Shown in pieces: positions 19,804 to 28,651 of a stretch of 64,000 bases of DNA (positions within the stretch are counted from its first letter, which is position 1; each line of letters begins with the position of its first letter). A program made the translations under genes and the position numbers. Source of the DNA: Sva-07 sp963747375 (GTDB lineage: Bacteria > Actinomycetota > Acidimicrobiia > Acidimicrobiales > Ilumatobacteraceae); contig CAVVFL010000014.1 of assembly GCA_963747375.1 (NCBI GenBank), positions 326,933 through 390,932 of the forward strand, read 5' to 3'. The notes under the pieces are model-generated. The model did no database searches and was not told the origin of the DNA. It saw only the letters and a list, made by a program, of their open reading frames with translations.

Positions 19804-19811
19804 GGACCACC

Positions 19812-20425
19812 GTGCGTCTCGCCGTGTTGATTCCGGTCAAACGATTCACAGCGGCCAAGGGTCGGCTGACCGGCGTGCTCACCGATGCCGATCGTGCGGC
19901 GCTGGCACGCTGGATGGCGTCCCGCGTCGTCGACGTGGTCGCCGAGGTGCCCACCTTCGTGGCCTGTGACGACGACGACGTCGCCGAATGGGCCCGCGAG
20001 CGGGGCGCACAGGTCATCTGGGGCGCTGGTCTCGGCCTGAACGGCGCCGTCGATGATGGCGTCGCACGGATCATCGCCGATGGGTTCGACCACCTCCTGG
20101 TCACCCATGCCGACATCGCCCGACCTGCGGGACTCCTCGACGTCGCCCATCCCGGCCGCATCACGCTCGTACCCGACCGCCGCCACGACGGCACCAACGT
20201 GATGTCGTTCCCGGCTGCCGCGCCGGTGCGCGTGCGTCCTACGGTGGCCACTCGTTCTCTCGCCACCTCGACCAGGCGCTGGCGTTCGACGGGGTCGAAC
20301 TCGAGGTGCGTTCCGACACCGACCTGTCCCTCGATCTCGACACCCGTCGGGATCTCACCCACCCACTGATCCGAGAGGTCCTCCCCGAATGGCTGCCAAC
20401 GAACCCGGCCAACCCGCACCGGTGA
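19812..20425 (+). CDS. fbiD: Phosphoenolpyruvate/2-phospho-L-lactate guanylyltransferase (F420 biosynthesis)
   Basis: Makes the GTP-activated three-carbon unit for coenzyme F420; actinobacterial FbiD prefers phosphoenolpyruvate. The nucleotidyltransferase fold starts VRLAVLIPVKRFTAAKGRL (the PVK...AK.RL signature) and continues VVAEVPTFVACDDDD, LGLNGAVDDGV, FDHLLVTHADIA and DRRHDGTNVMSFPA. A frame change near 20231-20238 (two extra bases or one lost) leads into SYGGHSFSRHLDQALAFDGVELEV and DLSLDLDTRRDL, the normal end of the family. Corrected length about 203 residues. The last 37 bases overlap the LmbE gene. It explains how the cell could supply F420 for LLM enzymes such as the one at position 1. 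Confidence 0.85.
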
Positions 20426-21172
20426 CGCCGGGCGGGTCGCTGCCGCACTCCTCCACCAACCTCGACACGCCCACGTCCGCGCTGGCGATCGGCGCGCACC
20501 CCGACGACGTCGAGTTCGGTTGCGGCGGACTGTTGGCGAAGTGGGCTGCGGACGGCTGCATCGTGCACCACCTGGTCTGCACCGACGGCTCGAAGGGCAC
20601 CTGGGATCCCGACGCCGACGGGATCGCATTGGCCCTGCGTCGCCAGGACGAACAACGAGAGGCCGCCCGCCGCCTGGCCGGCGACCGTGCCGGCGAGGTT
20701 CGGTTCCTCGGCCGCGTCGACGGCGAACTCGAGAGCGACCTTGCGACTCGCGGCGAGGTCGCCAGGGTGATCCGCGAACTGCAGCCGCAGGTGGTGCTCG
20801 GCCACGATCCGTGGAAGCGGTATCGCCTCCATCCCGATCATCGCCACGCCGGACTGCTGGCGTGCGACGCGATCGTCGCCGCCCGCGACCCGCACTTCTT
20901 CAAGGACCACGGAATCGCCCACCACCGGCCCGACGCGCTGCTGCTGTGGGAGGCCGACCAGCCCGATCATGCCGAGGACGTCGCTGGCGTTCGTCGACGT
21001 GAAGCTGTGGGCCCTCGCCGCGCACGAGAGCCAGTTCGAGTCGACGATGAAGGCGTCGGACGACGACCAGCTGGCTGCGTTCGACCAGCGCGTGCGCAAC
21101 CGCCTCGGCGATCTCGGACGTCCGTTCGACATGGACGCCGCCGAGGTGTTCAAGCTCATCGCCGATCTCTGA
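20389..21172 (+). CDS. PIG-L/LmbE family deacetylase
   Basis: Zinc-dependent de-N-acetylase family (MshB, BshB and relatives). AIGAHPDDVEFGCGGLLAKW gives the AHPDDxE zinc and catalytic motif, LVCTDGSKGT the second strand, and LHPDHRHAG the third zinc ligand (HPDH). An extra base near 20987 separates the end (FVDVKLWALAAHESQF, AAEVFKLIADL). Corrected length about 260 residues. It overlaps fbiD by 37 bases, so the two are made together. Substrates in the family are N-acetylglucosamine conjugates; mycothiol synthesis (MshB) is possible, but the short length and neighbour do not prove it. A strong hairpin follows its stop. Confidence 0.82.
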
Positions 21173-21185
21173 CCCGGAACGCGAA

Positions 21186-21209
21186 ACGGGGGGCCCGTAG
21201 GCCCCCCGT
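21186..21209. terminator. Bidirectional terminator hairpin
   Basis: Perfect 10-bp stem ACGGGGGGCC / GGCCCCCCGT with a 4-base loop, between the convergent LmbE gene and the PAKKA-repeat gene. No T-run, as is usual in high-GC actinobacteria. Confidence 0.85.
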
Positions 21210-21228
21210 CAAGGATTCGACGTGCTGG

Positions 21229-21595
<367 letters not shown>

Positions 21596-21599
21596 CAGG

Positions 21600-21881
21600 T
21601 CACTTCGCGTTCAGGGCGGACTTGAGCGTCGAGCTGGCGGTGAACTTCATCGCCGTCGACGCCTTGATCTGCACCGGTGCACCAGTCTGCGGGTTGCGGC
21701 CGGTACGGGCGCTGCGCTGGGTGGTGCTGAACGAGCCGAAGCCCGGCCATGCGACCTTCTCACCCGACTTGGTAGAGGCGACGACGTGATCGAAGAACGC
21801 GCCAAGAGTGCGCTCTGCGTCTGCCTTCGACACACCAGCGGCGTCTGCCACTGCGTCAATCAGTTCTGCTTTGGTTGCCAT
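21600..21881 (-). CDS. hupB: HU family DNA-binding protein
   Basis: 93 residues. Nucleoid protein that bends DNA as a dimer. MATKAELIDAVADAAGVSKADAERTL forms the helical body; VAWPGFGSFSTTQRSARTGRNPQTGAPVQI includes the GFGSF turn and the RxGRNPxTG loop of the DNA-gripping arm; STAMKFTASSTLKSALNAK is the C-terminal helix. AAAGAGGA upstream of the ATG is a good ribosome site. Immediately followed by the AKKAP-repeat gene; see the finding on a possible HupB-like fusion. Confidence 0.95.
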   Translation of the reverse strand: MATKAELIDAVADAAGVSKADAERTLGAFFDHVVASTKSGEKVAWPGFGSFSTTQRSARTGRNPQTGAPVQIKASTAMKFTASSTLKSALNAK

Positions 21882-22159
21882 GAGTCCTCTTTCGGATGGG
21901 TGTTGCGTTGCTGTTCACCCCGGTGGATCACACCGAGACCGACCCCACCGTTTCCGGCGGGATGTGTCCATGAGACCGACGTGAGCACCCGTTGTTCAAG
22001 CACCCAACCATTTGCATCTGCAACGACCTTGTCCGTTGAGCCTTGCCGGTATTGGAAATCTTCGGATCCACCATGGCGCGCGACGGCTGCGCTAGAACAT
22101 CCGTCGTTGGGTACGACATCCGTTTCAGAGCACATACACGAGGCTTCCGCCAAGGAGTG
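21882..22159. promoter_or_regulatory. Divergent regulatory region between HU and PIN-PhoH genes
   Basis: 278 non-coding bases, less GC-rich than the surroundings, carrying the ribosome site of HU on the minus strand and AAGGAG (22152-22157) for the PhoH gene on the plus strand. A TTGAGC...TATTGG-like arrangement near 22036-22052 may be a promoter. I see no RNA gene or clear operator. Confidence 0.4.
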
Positions 22160-23569
22160 ATGGTGACCGACCTGCTTCCGTCCGCTGGCGTTCCGACCCC
22201 TGATGCCGATCACGCATCATCGGGTCACGACCGGACGAAGGGAGGCCAACGAACTCGGCTCGTCGTCGACACCTCCGTGCTGATCGCCGATCCGACCTGC
22301 GTGCTCGAGTTCGTCGACGCCGATGTCGTGATACCGCTGACGGTGGTGGAGGAACTCGACGGGTTGAAGAGCCGTGTCGACGACGTCGGTCGAGCGGCCC
22401 GAACCGCTCTGCGCACCCTCGAGGAACTCCGGGTGGCCCACGGCGGCTCGCTCGCCAAGCCGGTTCCCACCGGCAACGGCACCGCCACGTTGCAGATCGA
22501 GATCAACAACATCCGCAAACACCTCCTCGTCGAGCACGGCCTCGATCCGGCGGTGCCCGACAACCGCATCATCGGCGCCGCCATCGGCCAATCCGACTTC
22601 GGCCCGACCACGATGATCAGCAACGACGCCGCACTGCGCATCAAGGCGGCGCACCTCGGTGTCGATGCCGCCGAACACCGCCTCACCCGGTCGGACCGCC
22701 AGAACGCTGCCGTGGGATGGTCCACGCTCGAGGCGCCGTACGAGGCGATCGACTGCCTGTACGCCGCCGGCGCCATCGCCATCGATGCGATCACGACCGA
22801 CAGCGCCGTCGAGTTCACCGAGAACGAGTTCGCCGTGCTCCGGTCGGGTTCGCAGTCGGCGCTGGTGCGCGCCGTCGACGACGAGTTCGTCCTGCTGTCG
22901 CAACACACGCCCGAGGCCTGGGGTCTGCGTCCACGCAGCAAGGAGCAGCGGTTCGCTCTCGAACTGCTGCTCGATCCCGACATCGCCGTGATCGCGCTCG
23001 ACGGACGGGCGGGAACCGGCAAGACCATCCTCGCCATCGCGGCCGGCCTCGAGCAGGTCGTCGAGCACGCCCGGTACGAGCGCCTCGCCGTGTACCGACC
23101 GCTGGTCCCGGTCGGGCGAGCCGACGTGGGATTCCTGCCAGGCGGGCTCGACGAGAAGCTCGACCCGTGGATGGCCGCCATCCACGACGCGGTCGTCGCG
23201 CTGACCGACCGCGGCAGCATCAAGGACGCTCGCGACATGGTCGACGAACTGACCAGCCGCGGCCAGTTGTCACTCGAGTCGGTCACCTTCCTGCGGGGGC
23301 GGTCGCTCCAGCGTCAGTTCGTGGTGATCGACGAGGCCCAGAACCTCGAGCCGACCACGCTGCGCACGATTCTCACCCGCGTCGGCGACGGCACGAAGGT
23401 GATCTTCACCGGCGACACCAGCCAGATCGATGCGCCGTACCTCGGCGAGTCGAACAACGCCCTGAGCGTGCTGACCTCGGCGTTCGGCGGCCAGCAGTGC
23501 TTCGGGCACATCACGCTGACGGCGTGCGAACGCAGCGACGTCGCCAGCCTCGCCGCCGAACTCCTCTGA
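22160..23569 (+). CDS. PIN-PhoH fusion protein (PhoH2: RNase plus RNA helicase-like ATPase)
   Basis: 469 residues. The N-terminal PIN nuclease domain starts RLVVDTSVLIADPTCVLEF (first catalytic Asp), with VVEELDGLK, then VPDNRIIGAAIG and TMISNDAALRIKA (further acidic residues). The C-terminal PhoH domain has ALDGRAGTGKTILAIAAGLEQ (Walker A, about residue 282), VYRPLVPVGRADVGFLPGGLDEK, FVVIDEAQNLEPTTL (Walker B) and VIFTGDTSQIDAPYL. Mycobacterial PhoH2 unwinds and cuts RNA. Start: AAGGAG at 22152-22157 precedes overlapping GTG/ATG/GTG codons; ATG 22160 is given, but GTG 22163 has better spacing. Confidence 0.9.
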   Translation: MVTDLLPSAGVPTPDADHASSGHDRTKGGQRTRLVVDTSVLIADPTCVLEFVDADVVIPLTVVEELDGLKSRVDDVGRAARTALRTLEELRVAHGGSLAKPVPTGNGTATLQIEINNIRKHLLVEHGLDPAVPDNRIIGAAIGQSDFGPTTMISNDAALRIKAAHLGVDAAEHRLTRSDRQNAAVGWSTLEAPYEAIDCLYAAGAIAIDAITTDSAVEFTENEFAVLRSGSQSALVRAVDDEFVLLSQHTPEAWGLRPRSKEQRFALELLLDPDIAVIALDGRAGTGKTILAIAAGLEQVVEHARYERLAVYRPLVPVGRADVGFLPGGLDEKLDPWMAAIHDAVVALTDRGSIKDARDMVDELTSRGQLSLESVTFLRGRSLQRQFVVIDEAQNLEPTTLRTILTRVGDGTKVIFTGDTSQIDAPYLGESNNALSVLTSAFGGQQCFGHITLTACERSDVASLAAELL

Positions 23570-23589
23570 TCCGGCTCCGACCCCTCGTG

Positions 23590-23640
23590 CGCTCGACGTG
23601 ACGATGGGTGTCTGACCCACATCGTCGGATTCGATTTTCT
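23590..23640. terminator. Imperfect inverted repeat after the PIN-PhoH gene
   Basis: ACGATGGGT...ACCCACATCGT arms around a TCTGACCC centre, 30-60 bases after the stop. It shares the GGGTnTCTGACCC centre with the family D palindromes. Role as terminator is inferred. Confidence 0.4.
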
Positions 23641-23755
23641 TCGATGTTTCGATGATCCGGTTGCGGCGTCGGCGCCGAACATTTAGTGTTAAATCGAGCG
23701 ACGGCGGGCCTGCCCCCCGGCCCACCGTCGCTCCCAGCACGAAAGGGAAGCCGCC

Positions 23756-24070
23756 ATGGCCGTTGCCGAGCTGTACGAATTCGACATGCCGCCGATCGAG
23801 AGTTGGCAGGATCTCGCGGCGTGCAAAGGGCGAACGAAACTCTTCTTCCCACCCAAGGCCGAGCGTCCGCAGGCCCGTGCTCGTCGTGAGGCAAAGGCCC
23901 AGAAGCTGTGCGCCGAATGCCCGGTCTACGACGAGTGCCGGATCTTCGCCCGCTCACACCGCGAGTACGGCTACTGGGGTGGTGAGTCCGAGGAGGACCG
24001 CCACCTCGCCGGGTTCACCGTGTCTGCCCCGATCGGGGTCCGCGCCCGCTTGCAGCACGAAGCGAGCTGA
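23756..24070 (+). CDS. WhiB-family iron-sulfur transcription regulator
   Basis: 104 residues. Four cysteines bind a [4Fe-4S] cluster: Cys23 in LAACKGR, then Cys52, Cys55 and Cys61 in LCAECPVYDEC. The turn GYWGGESEEDR follows; this G(V/I/Y)WGG motif contacts sigma factor region 4 in known Wbl proteins. The basic C-terminus (APIGVRARLQHE) would touch DNA. GAAAGGGAAG is the ribosome site upstream. The short upstream region is AT-rich (ATTTAGTGTTAAAT near 23680-23693), probably its promoter. Wbl proteins are found only in actinobacteria and their phages. Confidence 0.93.
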   Translation: MAVAELYEFDMPPIESWQDLAACKGRTKLFFPPKAERPQARARREAKAQKLCAECPVYDECRIFARSHREYGYWGGESEEDRHLAGFTVSAPIGVRARLQHEAS

Positions 24071-24127
24071 CCGCGCCGGGCGCCATCCCTGGGCCGGGTG
24101 GCACTGCCGGCTGTGACACCCACTGTC

Positions 24128-24133
24128 TAGGGT
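24128..24133 (+). promoter_or_regulatory. Leaderless-type -10 box (TAGGGT) for the exonuclease; sets its start
   Basis: TAGGGT ends 7 nt before GTG 24141. The upstream GTG at 24132 lies inside the box, so 24141 is preferred. Confidence 0.55.
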
Positions 24134-24140
24134 GGCCGAC

Positions 24141-24716
24141 GTGCCGCTTCCCACGTTCGCCGTCGTCGACCTGGAGACGTCCGGGCTGTCGATGCGGCGC
24201 CATCGGGTCCTCCAGGTCGGTCTCGTCACCGTCACCTCTGACGGCACCGTCGTCGACGAGTGGTCGAGCTTCGTCAAGTTGCGTTGGCCACTGCAACGCG
24301 TCGGGCCCACCGACATCCACGGCATCACACGACAGCACCTGAAAGACGCCCCACAGCTCCGTGACACGCTCGATGAGCTGGGCAGACGTCTCCAGGGCTC
24401 GATCTTCACCGCCCACAATGCAGCCTTCGACGGCGCATTCCTCGCTCGCGCGAGCCGACGTCGACCCCCCGACGATCCACTGCGCACCGGCCTCAGCCCG
24501 CTGTTGTGCACGTTGCGGATGTCGCGGCGACTCGACCCGGAGCGCGAGCAGTCACACCGCCTCGCCGACGTGTGCACCCGCTACGGCATCGTGCTCGATC
24601 GACCGCACGATGCGCTGGGCGACGCCACCGCGACCGCCGCGGTCCTCCCCCATCTTCTCGCCGCCCACGGCATCACCGACGTCGCGCAGCTCGCGCCGTT
24701 CTACGTGTCGCTGTAA
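24141..24716 (+). CDS. DEDDh 3'-5' exonuclease (DnaQ/epsilon-like)
   Basis: 191 residues: VPLPTFAVVDLETSGLSMRRH carries the first Asp-x-Glu (ExoI motif), TDIHGITRQHLKDAP is typical for the family, FTAHNAAFDGAFLARA is ExoII, and RPHDALGDATATAAVL is ExoIII with the His and Asp. Stand-alone proteins of this kind proofread or trim DNA or RNA ends; the exact substrate cannot be told. The stop region overlaps the end of the convergent pafC gene by 16 bases. The start is chosen from the leaderless box 7 nt upstream. Confidence 0.88.
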   Translation: MPLPTFAVVDLETSGLSMRRHRVLQVGLVTVTSDGTVVDEWSSFVKLRWPLQRVGPTDIHGITRQHLKDAPQLRDTLDELGRRLQGSIFTAHNAAFDGAFLARASRRRPPDDPLRTGLSPLLCTLRMSRRLDPEREQSHRLADVCTRYGIVLDRPHDALGDATATAAVLPHLLAAHGITDVAQLAPFYVSL

Positions 24717-25663
24717 CCCGCCAGCATCCGCCGGGCGAGTTCTCCGGCCATCGCTGCGGCCTCCGGGTCGAGAGCCACGGCGTTCGGGCCGAGCCGGATC
24801 AGCAGCTTGGCGAGCCATCGCTCACTGGACACCGGCAGCCGGACTTCGATCCAACCCGGCGGATCCGACAGTTCCGTGACGTCGTCGACCGGGTACTCCT
24901 CGACGACCCACTGCGCCGGCGGGCCGAGCCGGATCGACGCCCGAGGCACGTCGGCGTCGACGAAGAACCGCTCCGGAGCCGTCACCGAGTCATCAGCGCC
25001 GATCACGACGCCGGTCGGTTCAGCCGATTCGATGCGGTCGATGCGGAACGTGCGGCGCTCACCCGATCGATCATCGTCGGCCAGCACATACCAGTGGCCG
25101 GAATCGACGAACACGTGCCGGGGCACGATGACCCGCTCGGCGACTTCGTCACGCGCCGGCGTGTAGTAGCTGATCGACAGCTCCCGACCGGCTGCGGACG
25201 CCTCGGCCAGCTCGTCGGCGATCGCCGGGCGGGCGAGATCGATCACGACGCCGGCGGTGTCGTCGGCGGTGCCGGCGAGCCCGACCTCACCGAGGACGGC
25301 GGCCAGCTTGTCGAGCCCGCGGCCGAGCGGGCCATCGGGATCGGCGCCGGGAAGTTCCATCGCTGCCCGACCGGCCGCGAGCAGTGTGAAACCCTCCGGC
25401 GCCGTCAGTCGCAGCGGCCGCGTGAACAGGCGGGGCACGCCGACGTACACCATGCCCTCGTCGACGAACACGTCGACCATCTCGTCGACGAACGGTGGCA
25501 GCCCGCACATCGCCACGAGCTCGAGATCCTGCTGCACCTGCGCGTCGGTCAGGTCATAGCGTCGGGCGACCTCGGCCAGCGGAACCTCGCCGACCTCCAT
25601 CAACCAGGGCAGCATCACCAGGAGTCGTCGCAGCCGGTCTTCGGCATTGCGCGGTCCGCTCAC
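24701..25663 (-). CDS. pafC: WYL-domain transcriptional regulator PafC
   Basis: 320 residues from a GTG that overlaps the pafB stop (GTGA). An N-terminal winged helix (AEDRLRRLLVMLPWLMEVGEVPLAEVARRYDLTDAQVQQDLELV) precedes the WYL ligand domain (ELSISYYTPARDEVAERVIVP, GHWYVLADDDRSGERRTFRIDRI) and a WCX tail (ASIRLGPPAQWVVEEYP...). With PafB it activates the LexA/RecA-independent DNA-damage response in mycobacteria. No Pup-proteasome genes are in view. It ends head-to-head with the exonuclease gene. Confidence 0.87.
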   Translation of the reverse strand: MSGPRNAEDRLRRLLVMLPWLMEVGEVPLAEVARRYDLTDAQVQQDLELVAMCGLPPFVDEMVDVFVDEGMVYVGVPRLFTRPLRLTAPEGFTLLAAGRAAMELPGADPDGPLGRGLDKLAAVLGEVGLAGTADDTAGVVIDLARPAIADELAEASAAGRELSISYYTPARDEVAERVIVPRHVFVDSGHWYVLADDDRSGERRTFRIDRIESAEPTGVVIGADDSVTAPERFFVDADVPRASIRLGPPAQWVVEEYPVDDVTELSDPPGWIEVRLPVSSERWLAKLLIRLGPNAVALDPEAAAMAGELARRMLAGYSDT

Positions 25664-26619
25664 GCCGAGGCTCCCTTGCCGGCCGCGACCGCCGCCAGCC
25701 AGTCCACGATGCCCTCGCGGACGTCGACGGGTTCGAGCACGACGGCATGATCGAGGAGGCCCAGAACCCACGAGCGGAACGCCGGAAGATTCGACGCCGG
25801 GACCGACACCACGATGCCGTCATCGTCGCGGCGGACCACCCGTTCGGCGCCGAGCTCACGCTCGATCGCTGCGGCTCGAACATGATCGACGCGAACGAGT
25901 GCCTGCACGCCGTCGAAGGCATCGTGGCCGATCTCCTTCGGATCGGCTGGAAACGCCGAGCGAGGATCGAACGATGGCGGTCGTTCATACGAACCCGCCT
26001 CCCCGACAGCGATGCCGTCGGGATCCGGGTCGAATCGATCGACACGAAACGTGCGCTGTCCGTCGCGGTCGTGGTCGTGGCCGATCACGTACCAGAACCC
26101 ACCGCGCAGCAGGAGGCCCCACGGGTCGAGGCGGCGCGCTTCGCCCCGGTACGAGAACCCGATCGTCGATCGACTCGCAACGGCCGCGCGGATGACCGGT
26201 AGCTCGGGCCGATCCGGGACGACCGCCGAGACCGACGAGCGCTCCTCACCGAGCGCTCCCCCGAGCTTCCAGATCGCCTCCCGGCCCGCTGCCGAGCCCG
26301 TGCGCACCGCCGCGACGGCCACCTGCAGCGCGCGCATCTCGTCGGGGTCGAGATCGAGATCGGCGAGTTCATACGCTCGACGGTCGATGCGGTAGACGGT
26401 CTGGCCGGCGTACGGCCCGCCACCGACGATCTCGGTCTCGATCGGGACGCCGATGTCGCGGAGCGCCGCCTTGTCACGTTCGAACGACGCCCGGCGGGCC
26501 TGATCGCCTGGCGGATACTGGCCCGAGAGTTCGCCCGCGATCTGCACCAGACTCAAGGCCTGGTTGGTCTCGAGGAGCAGCGCCAACAGGTTCGTGAGTC
26601 GCTCGACCCGATCAACCAC
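25660..26619 (-). CDS. pafB: WYL-domain transcriptional regulator PafB
   Basis: 319 residues, GTG start (VVDRVERLTNLLALLLETNQALSLVQIAGELSGQYP). The helix-turn-helix with RRASFERDKAALRDIGVPIET is a YobV-type DNA-binding head; the WYL domain is STIGFSYRGEARRLDPWGLLLRGGFWYVIGHDHDRDGQRTFRVDRF, followed by a WCX domain. Translational overlap with pafC and spacing of 15 bases after the cobalamin-binding gene point to a three-gene operon. It forms a heterodimer with PafC that senses DNA damage, probably through single-stranded DNA binding in the WYL domains. Confidence 0.87.
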   Translation of the reverse strand: MVDRVERLTNLLALLLETNQALSLVQIAGELSGQYPPGDQARRASFERDKAALRDIGVPIETEIVGGGPYAGQTVYRIDRRAYELADLDLDPDEMRALQVAVAAVRTGSAAGREAIWKLGGALGEERSSVSAVVPDRPELPVIRAAVASRSTIGFSYRGEARRLDPWGLLLRGGFWYVIGHDHDRDGQRTFRVDRFDPDPDGIAVGEAGSYERPPSFDPRSAFPADPKEIGHDAFDGVQALVRVDHVRAAAIERELGAERVVRRDDDGIVVSVPASNLPAFRSWVLGLLDHAVVLEPVDVREGIVDWLAAVAAGKGASA

Positions 26620-26634
26620 GCGTCACACTCGTCG

Positions 26635-27036
26635 TCACGTCGCGACGGAGGCGTCGATCGCGTCGCGGACCGCGGCGACGACCTCGTCGGCCGAGGCGCC
26701 GGGCGTGAGGACCTTGGCGATACCCGTGGCGAGCAACTCGTCGACGTCGTGGTTCGGCACGATGCCGCCGACGATCACGGGGATGTCGACGCCGCGCTCA
26801 CGCAGCTTCTCGACCACCAACGGCGCAAGCGTCATGTGCGCGCCCGACAACATCGACAACCCGATCGCATCGACGTCTTCGTCGACCGCGGCTGCCGCAA
26901 CGGTGTCGGGCGTCTGGAACAGGCCGGTGTAGATCACTTCGTAACCGGCGTCGCGCAGGATCCGCGCCACGATCTTGACCCCGCGATCGTGCCCATCGAG
27001 CCCGACTTTCGCGACGAGAATGCGCTCCCCTGCCAT
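26635..27036 (-). CDS. Stand-alone cobalamin (B12)-binding mutase subunit
   Basis: 133 residues: ILVAKVGLDGHDRGVKIVARILRDAGYEVIY has the DxHxxG motif whose His is the lower ligand of cobalt; GLSMLSGAHMTLAPLVV and VPVIVGGIVPNHDVDELL-like strings complete the flavodoxin-like domain (SxL...GG). It equals the C-terminal domain of methylmalonyl-CoA mutase alone, as in the small subunits of 2-hydroxyisobutyryl-CoA or ethylmalonyl-type mutases. No large subunit is in the window. A leaderless box (TACAGT) lies 8 nt upstream. Its position before pafBC has no obvious functional link. Confidence 0.85.
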   Translation of the reverse strand: MAGERILVAKVGLDGHDRGVKIVARILRDAGYEVIYTGLFQTPDTVAAAAVDEDVDAIGLSMLSGAHMTLAPLVVEKLRERGVDIPVIVGGIVPNHDVDELLATGIAKVLTPGASADEVVAAVRDAIDASVAT

Positions 27037-27044
27037 CAGCGACG

Positions 27045-27050
27045 ACTGTA
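27045..27050 (-). promoter_or_regulatory. Leaderless-type -10 box (TACAGT) for the B12-binding gene and pafBC
   Basis: TACAGT ends 8 nt before ATG 27036 on the minus strand. Confidence 0.55.
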
Positions 27051-27064
27051 CCCATCCCCCACCC

Positions 27065-27135
27065 ACCCCCACCCCGAAATTCGGAGCGGATCGTGCGCTC
27101 AGCGCACGCTTGGCTCCGAATTTCAGGGTGGGGGT
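27065..27135. repeat. Palindrome family B, copy 1
   Basis: 23-bp arms (27065-27087 and 27113-27135) with one mismatch, built from an ACCCCCACCC outer part and CGAAATTCGGAGC inner part, around a central GTGCGC-TCA-GCGCAC. Lies between the aldehyde dehydrogenase stop and the promoter of the next minus-strand gene, where a terminator is expected. Confidence 0.85.
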
Positions 27136-27148
27136 CAGGACGGGTCGA

Positions 27149-28568
27149 TCAGAGTTGCAGCGACTTGGTCTGGAGGAACTCCTCGATGCCGTACGGGCCG
27201 TTCTCGCGTCCGTAACCGGACTGCTTGTAGCCGCCGAACGGCGCGGCGATGTTGAACGAGCCACCGTTCACGTCGACCGCACCGGTGCGCATCCGACGGG
27301 CCACCGCGATCGCCCGTTCCTGATCGGCCGACCACACGCCGCCGGACAGCCCGTACAGGCTGTCGTTGGCGATGCGCACGGCGTCGTCGTCGTCGTCGTA
27401 GCCGATGATGACGAGCACCGGTCCGAAGATCTCTTCCTGCGCGACGGTCATGTCGTTGGTGACGTTGGCCAGCACGGTCGGCTTGACGAAGTAGCCGGTC
27501 TCGTGGCCCTCGGGCTTGCCGAGACCACCAGCGGCGACGACGGCGCCTTCGTCGATGCCCTTCTGGATGTAGCCCTGCACGCGGTCCCACTGGGCCTGCG
27601 AGATCAGCGGCCCGAGATGCATGCCCTCCTTGGCCGGGTCGTCGACCGGCATGTTCTCGGCTGCTGCCGCAGCGATCGCAACGGCCTCGTCGTAGCGGCT
27701 GTTCGGCACCAGCATGCGGGTGTGGGCGGTGCAGGTCTGGCCCGAGTTGAGGTAGCAGGCGAAGAGCCCCTTGGGGATGACTGCGGCGAGGTCGGCGTCG
27801 TCGAGGATGATGTTCGCCGACTTGCCGCCCAGTTCCAGCGCAACCCTCTTGACACTGCCGGCCGCGGCCGCGGCAACCTGCTTGCCGGCGCGGGTGGAGC
27901 CGGTGAAGCTCACCATGTCGACGTCCGGATGCTCGGAGATCGCCGCTCCGACGACGGGGCCGGTGCCGGTGACCAGGTTGAAGACGCCGGCCGGGAGACC
28001 GATCTCGTGGACGATCTCGGCGAGGATGAACGCATTCAGCGGTGCGACCTCGGACGGCTTGAGCACGAAGGTGCAGCCGGCGGCCAGTGCGCCTCCGAGC
28101 TTGCAGATGATCTGGTGGAGCGGGTAGTTCCACGGGGTGATCGCACCGACGACGCCGACCGGCTCCTTCACGACGAGGCTGTTGCCGATGCGTCTCTTCG
28201 AACTCGAAGGAGTCGAGCAGCGTTGCGTAGGTCTGCATGTTGCCGGCAGGCAGGCCGGCCTGGATCATGGTCGACCATGTGATCGGCATGCCGACCTCGC
28301 CGGCGATGACCTCGGCGATCTCCGGCGAACGCGCCTGCAGCGCCTCGTTGAGGCGGATCATGTACTTCTGGCGCTCCTCGACCGGCGTTGCGGCCCAGCC
28401 CTCGAACGCTCGGCGAGCGGCGGCGACGGCCTTGTCGACGTCGCTCGCAGTGCCCTCGGGGATCGAACCCATCACCTGTTCGGTACCGGCGTTGATGACC
28501 TCGATTCGACCTGTTCCGTCAGAGGGGACCCAGGCACCGTCGATGTAGATGTTGGAGTAGTCGCGCAT
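27149..28568 (-). CDS. Aldehyde dehydrogenase family protein
   Basis: About 472 residues once one extra base near 28190 is removed. NAD(P)-dependent oxidation of an aldehyde to an acid. MRDYSNIYIDGAWVPSDG begins the coenzyme domain; VVGAITPWNYPLHQIICKLGGALAAG binds the cofactor, SFTGSTRAGKQVAA is the Rossmann loop, VALELGGKSANIIL holds the general-base Glu, YLNSGQTCTAHTRML the catalytic Cys, and EEIFGPVLVI the second Glu. The C-terminal PFGGYKQSGYGRENGPYGIEEFLQTKSL is standard. Substrate not predictable. CAGACT lies 6 nt before the ATG, a weak leaderless-type box. Confidence 0.9.
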
Positions 28569-28651
28569 CCACTCAGTCTGACGCATCCAGGTGTCAGCGC
28601 TGCAACCGAGCGATCGGCCGGGCCTGTCCGAAACCCGCGGGAACGGCGATC

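Noticed and set aside
23676..23700. ATTTAGTGTTAAAT palindrome as a specific operator for the WhiB gene
   Set aside because: Short and AT-rich; could simply be the promoter region. No second copy seen.
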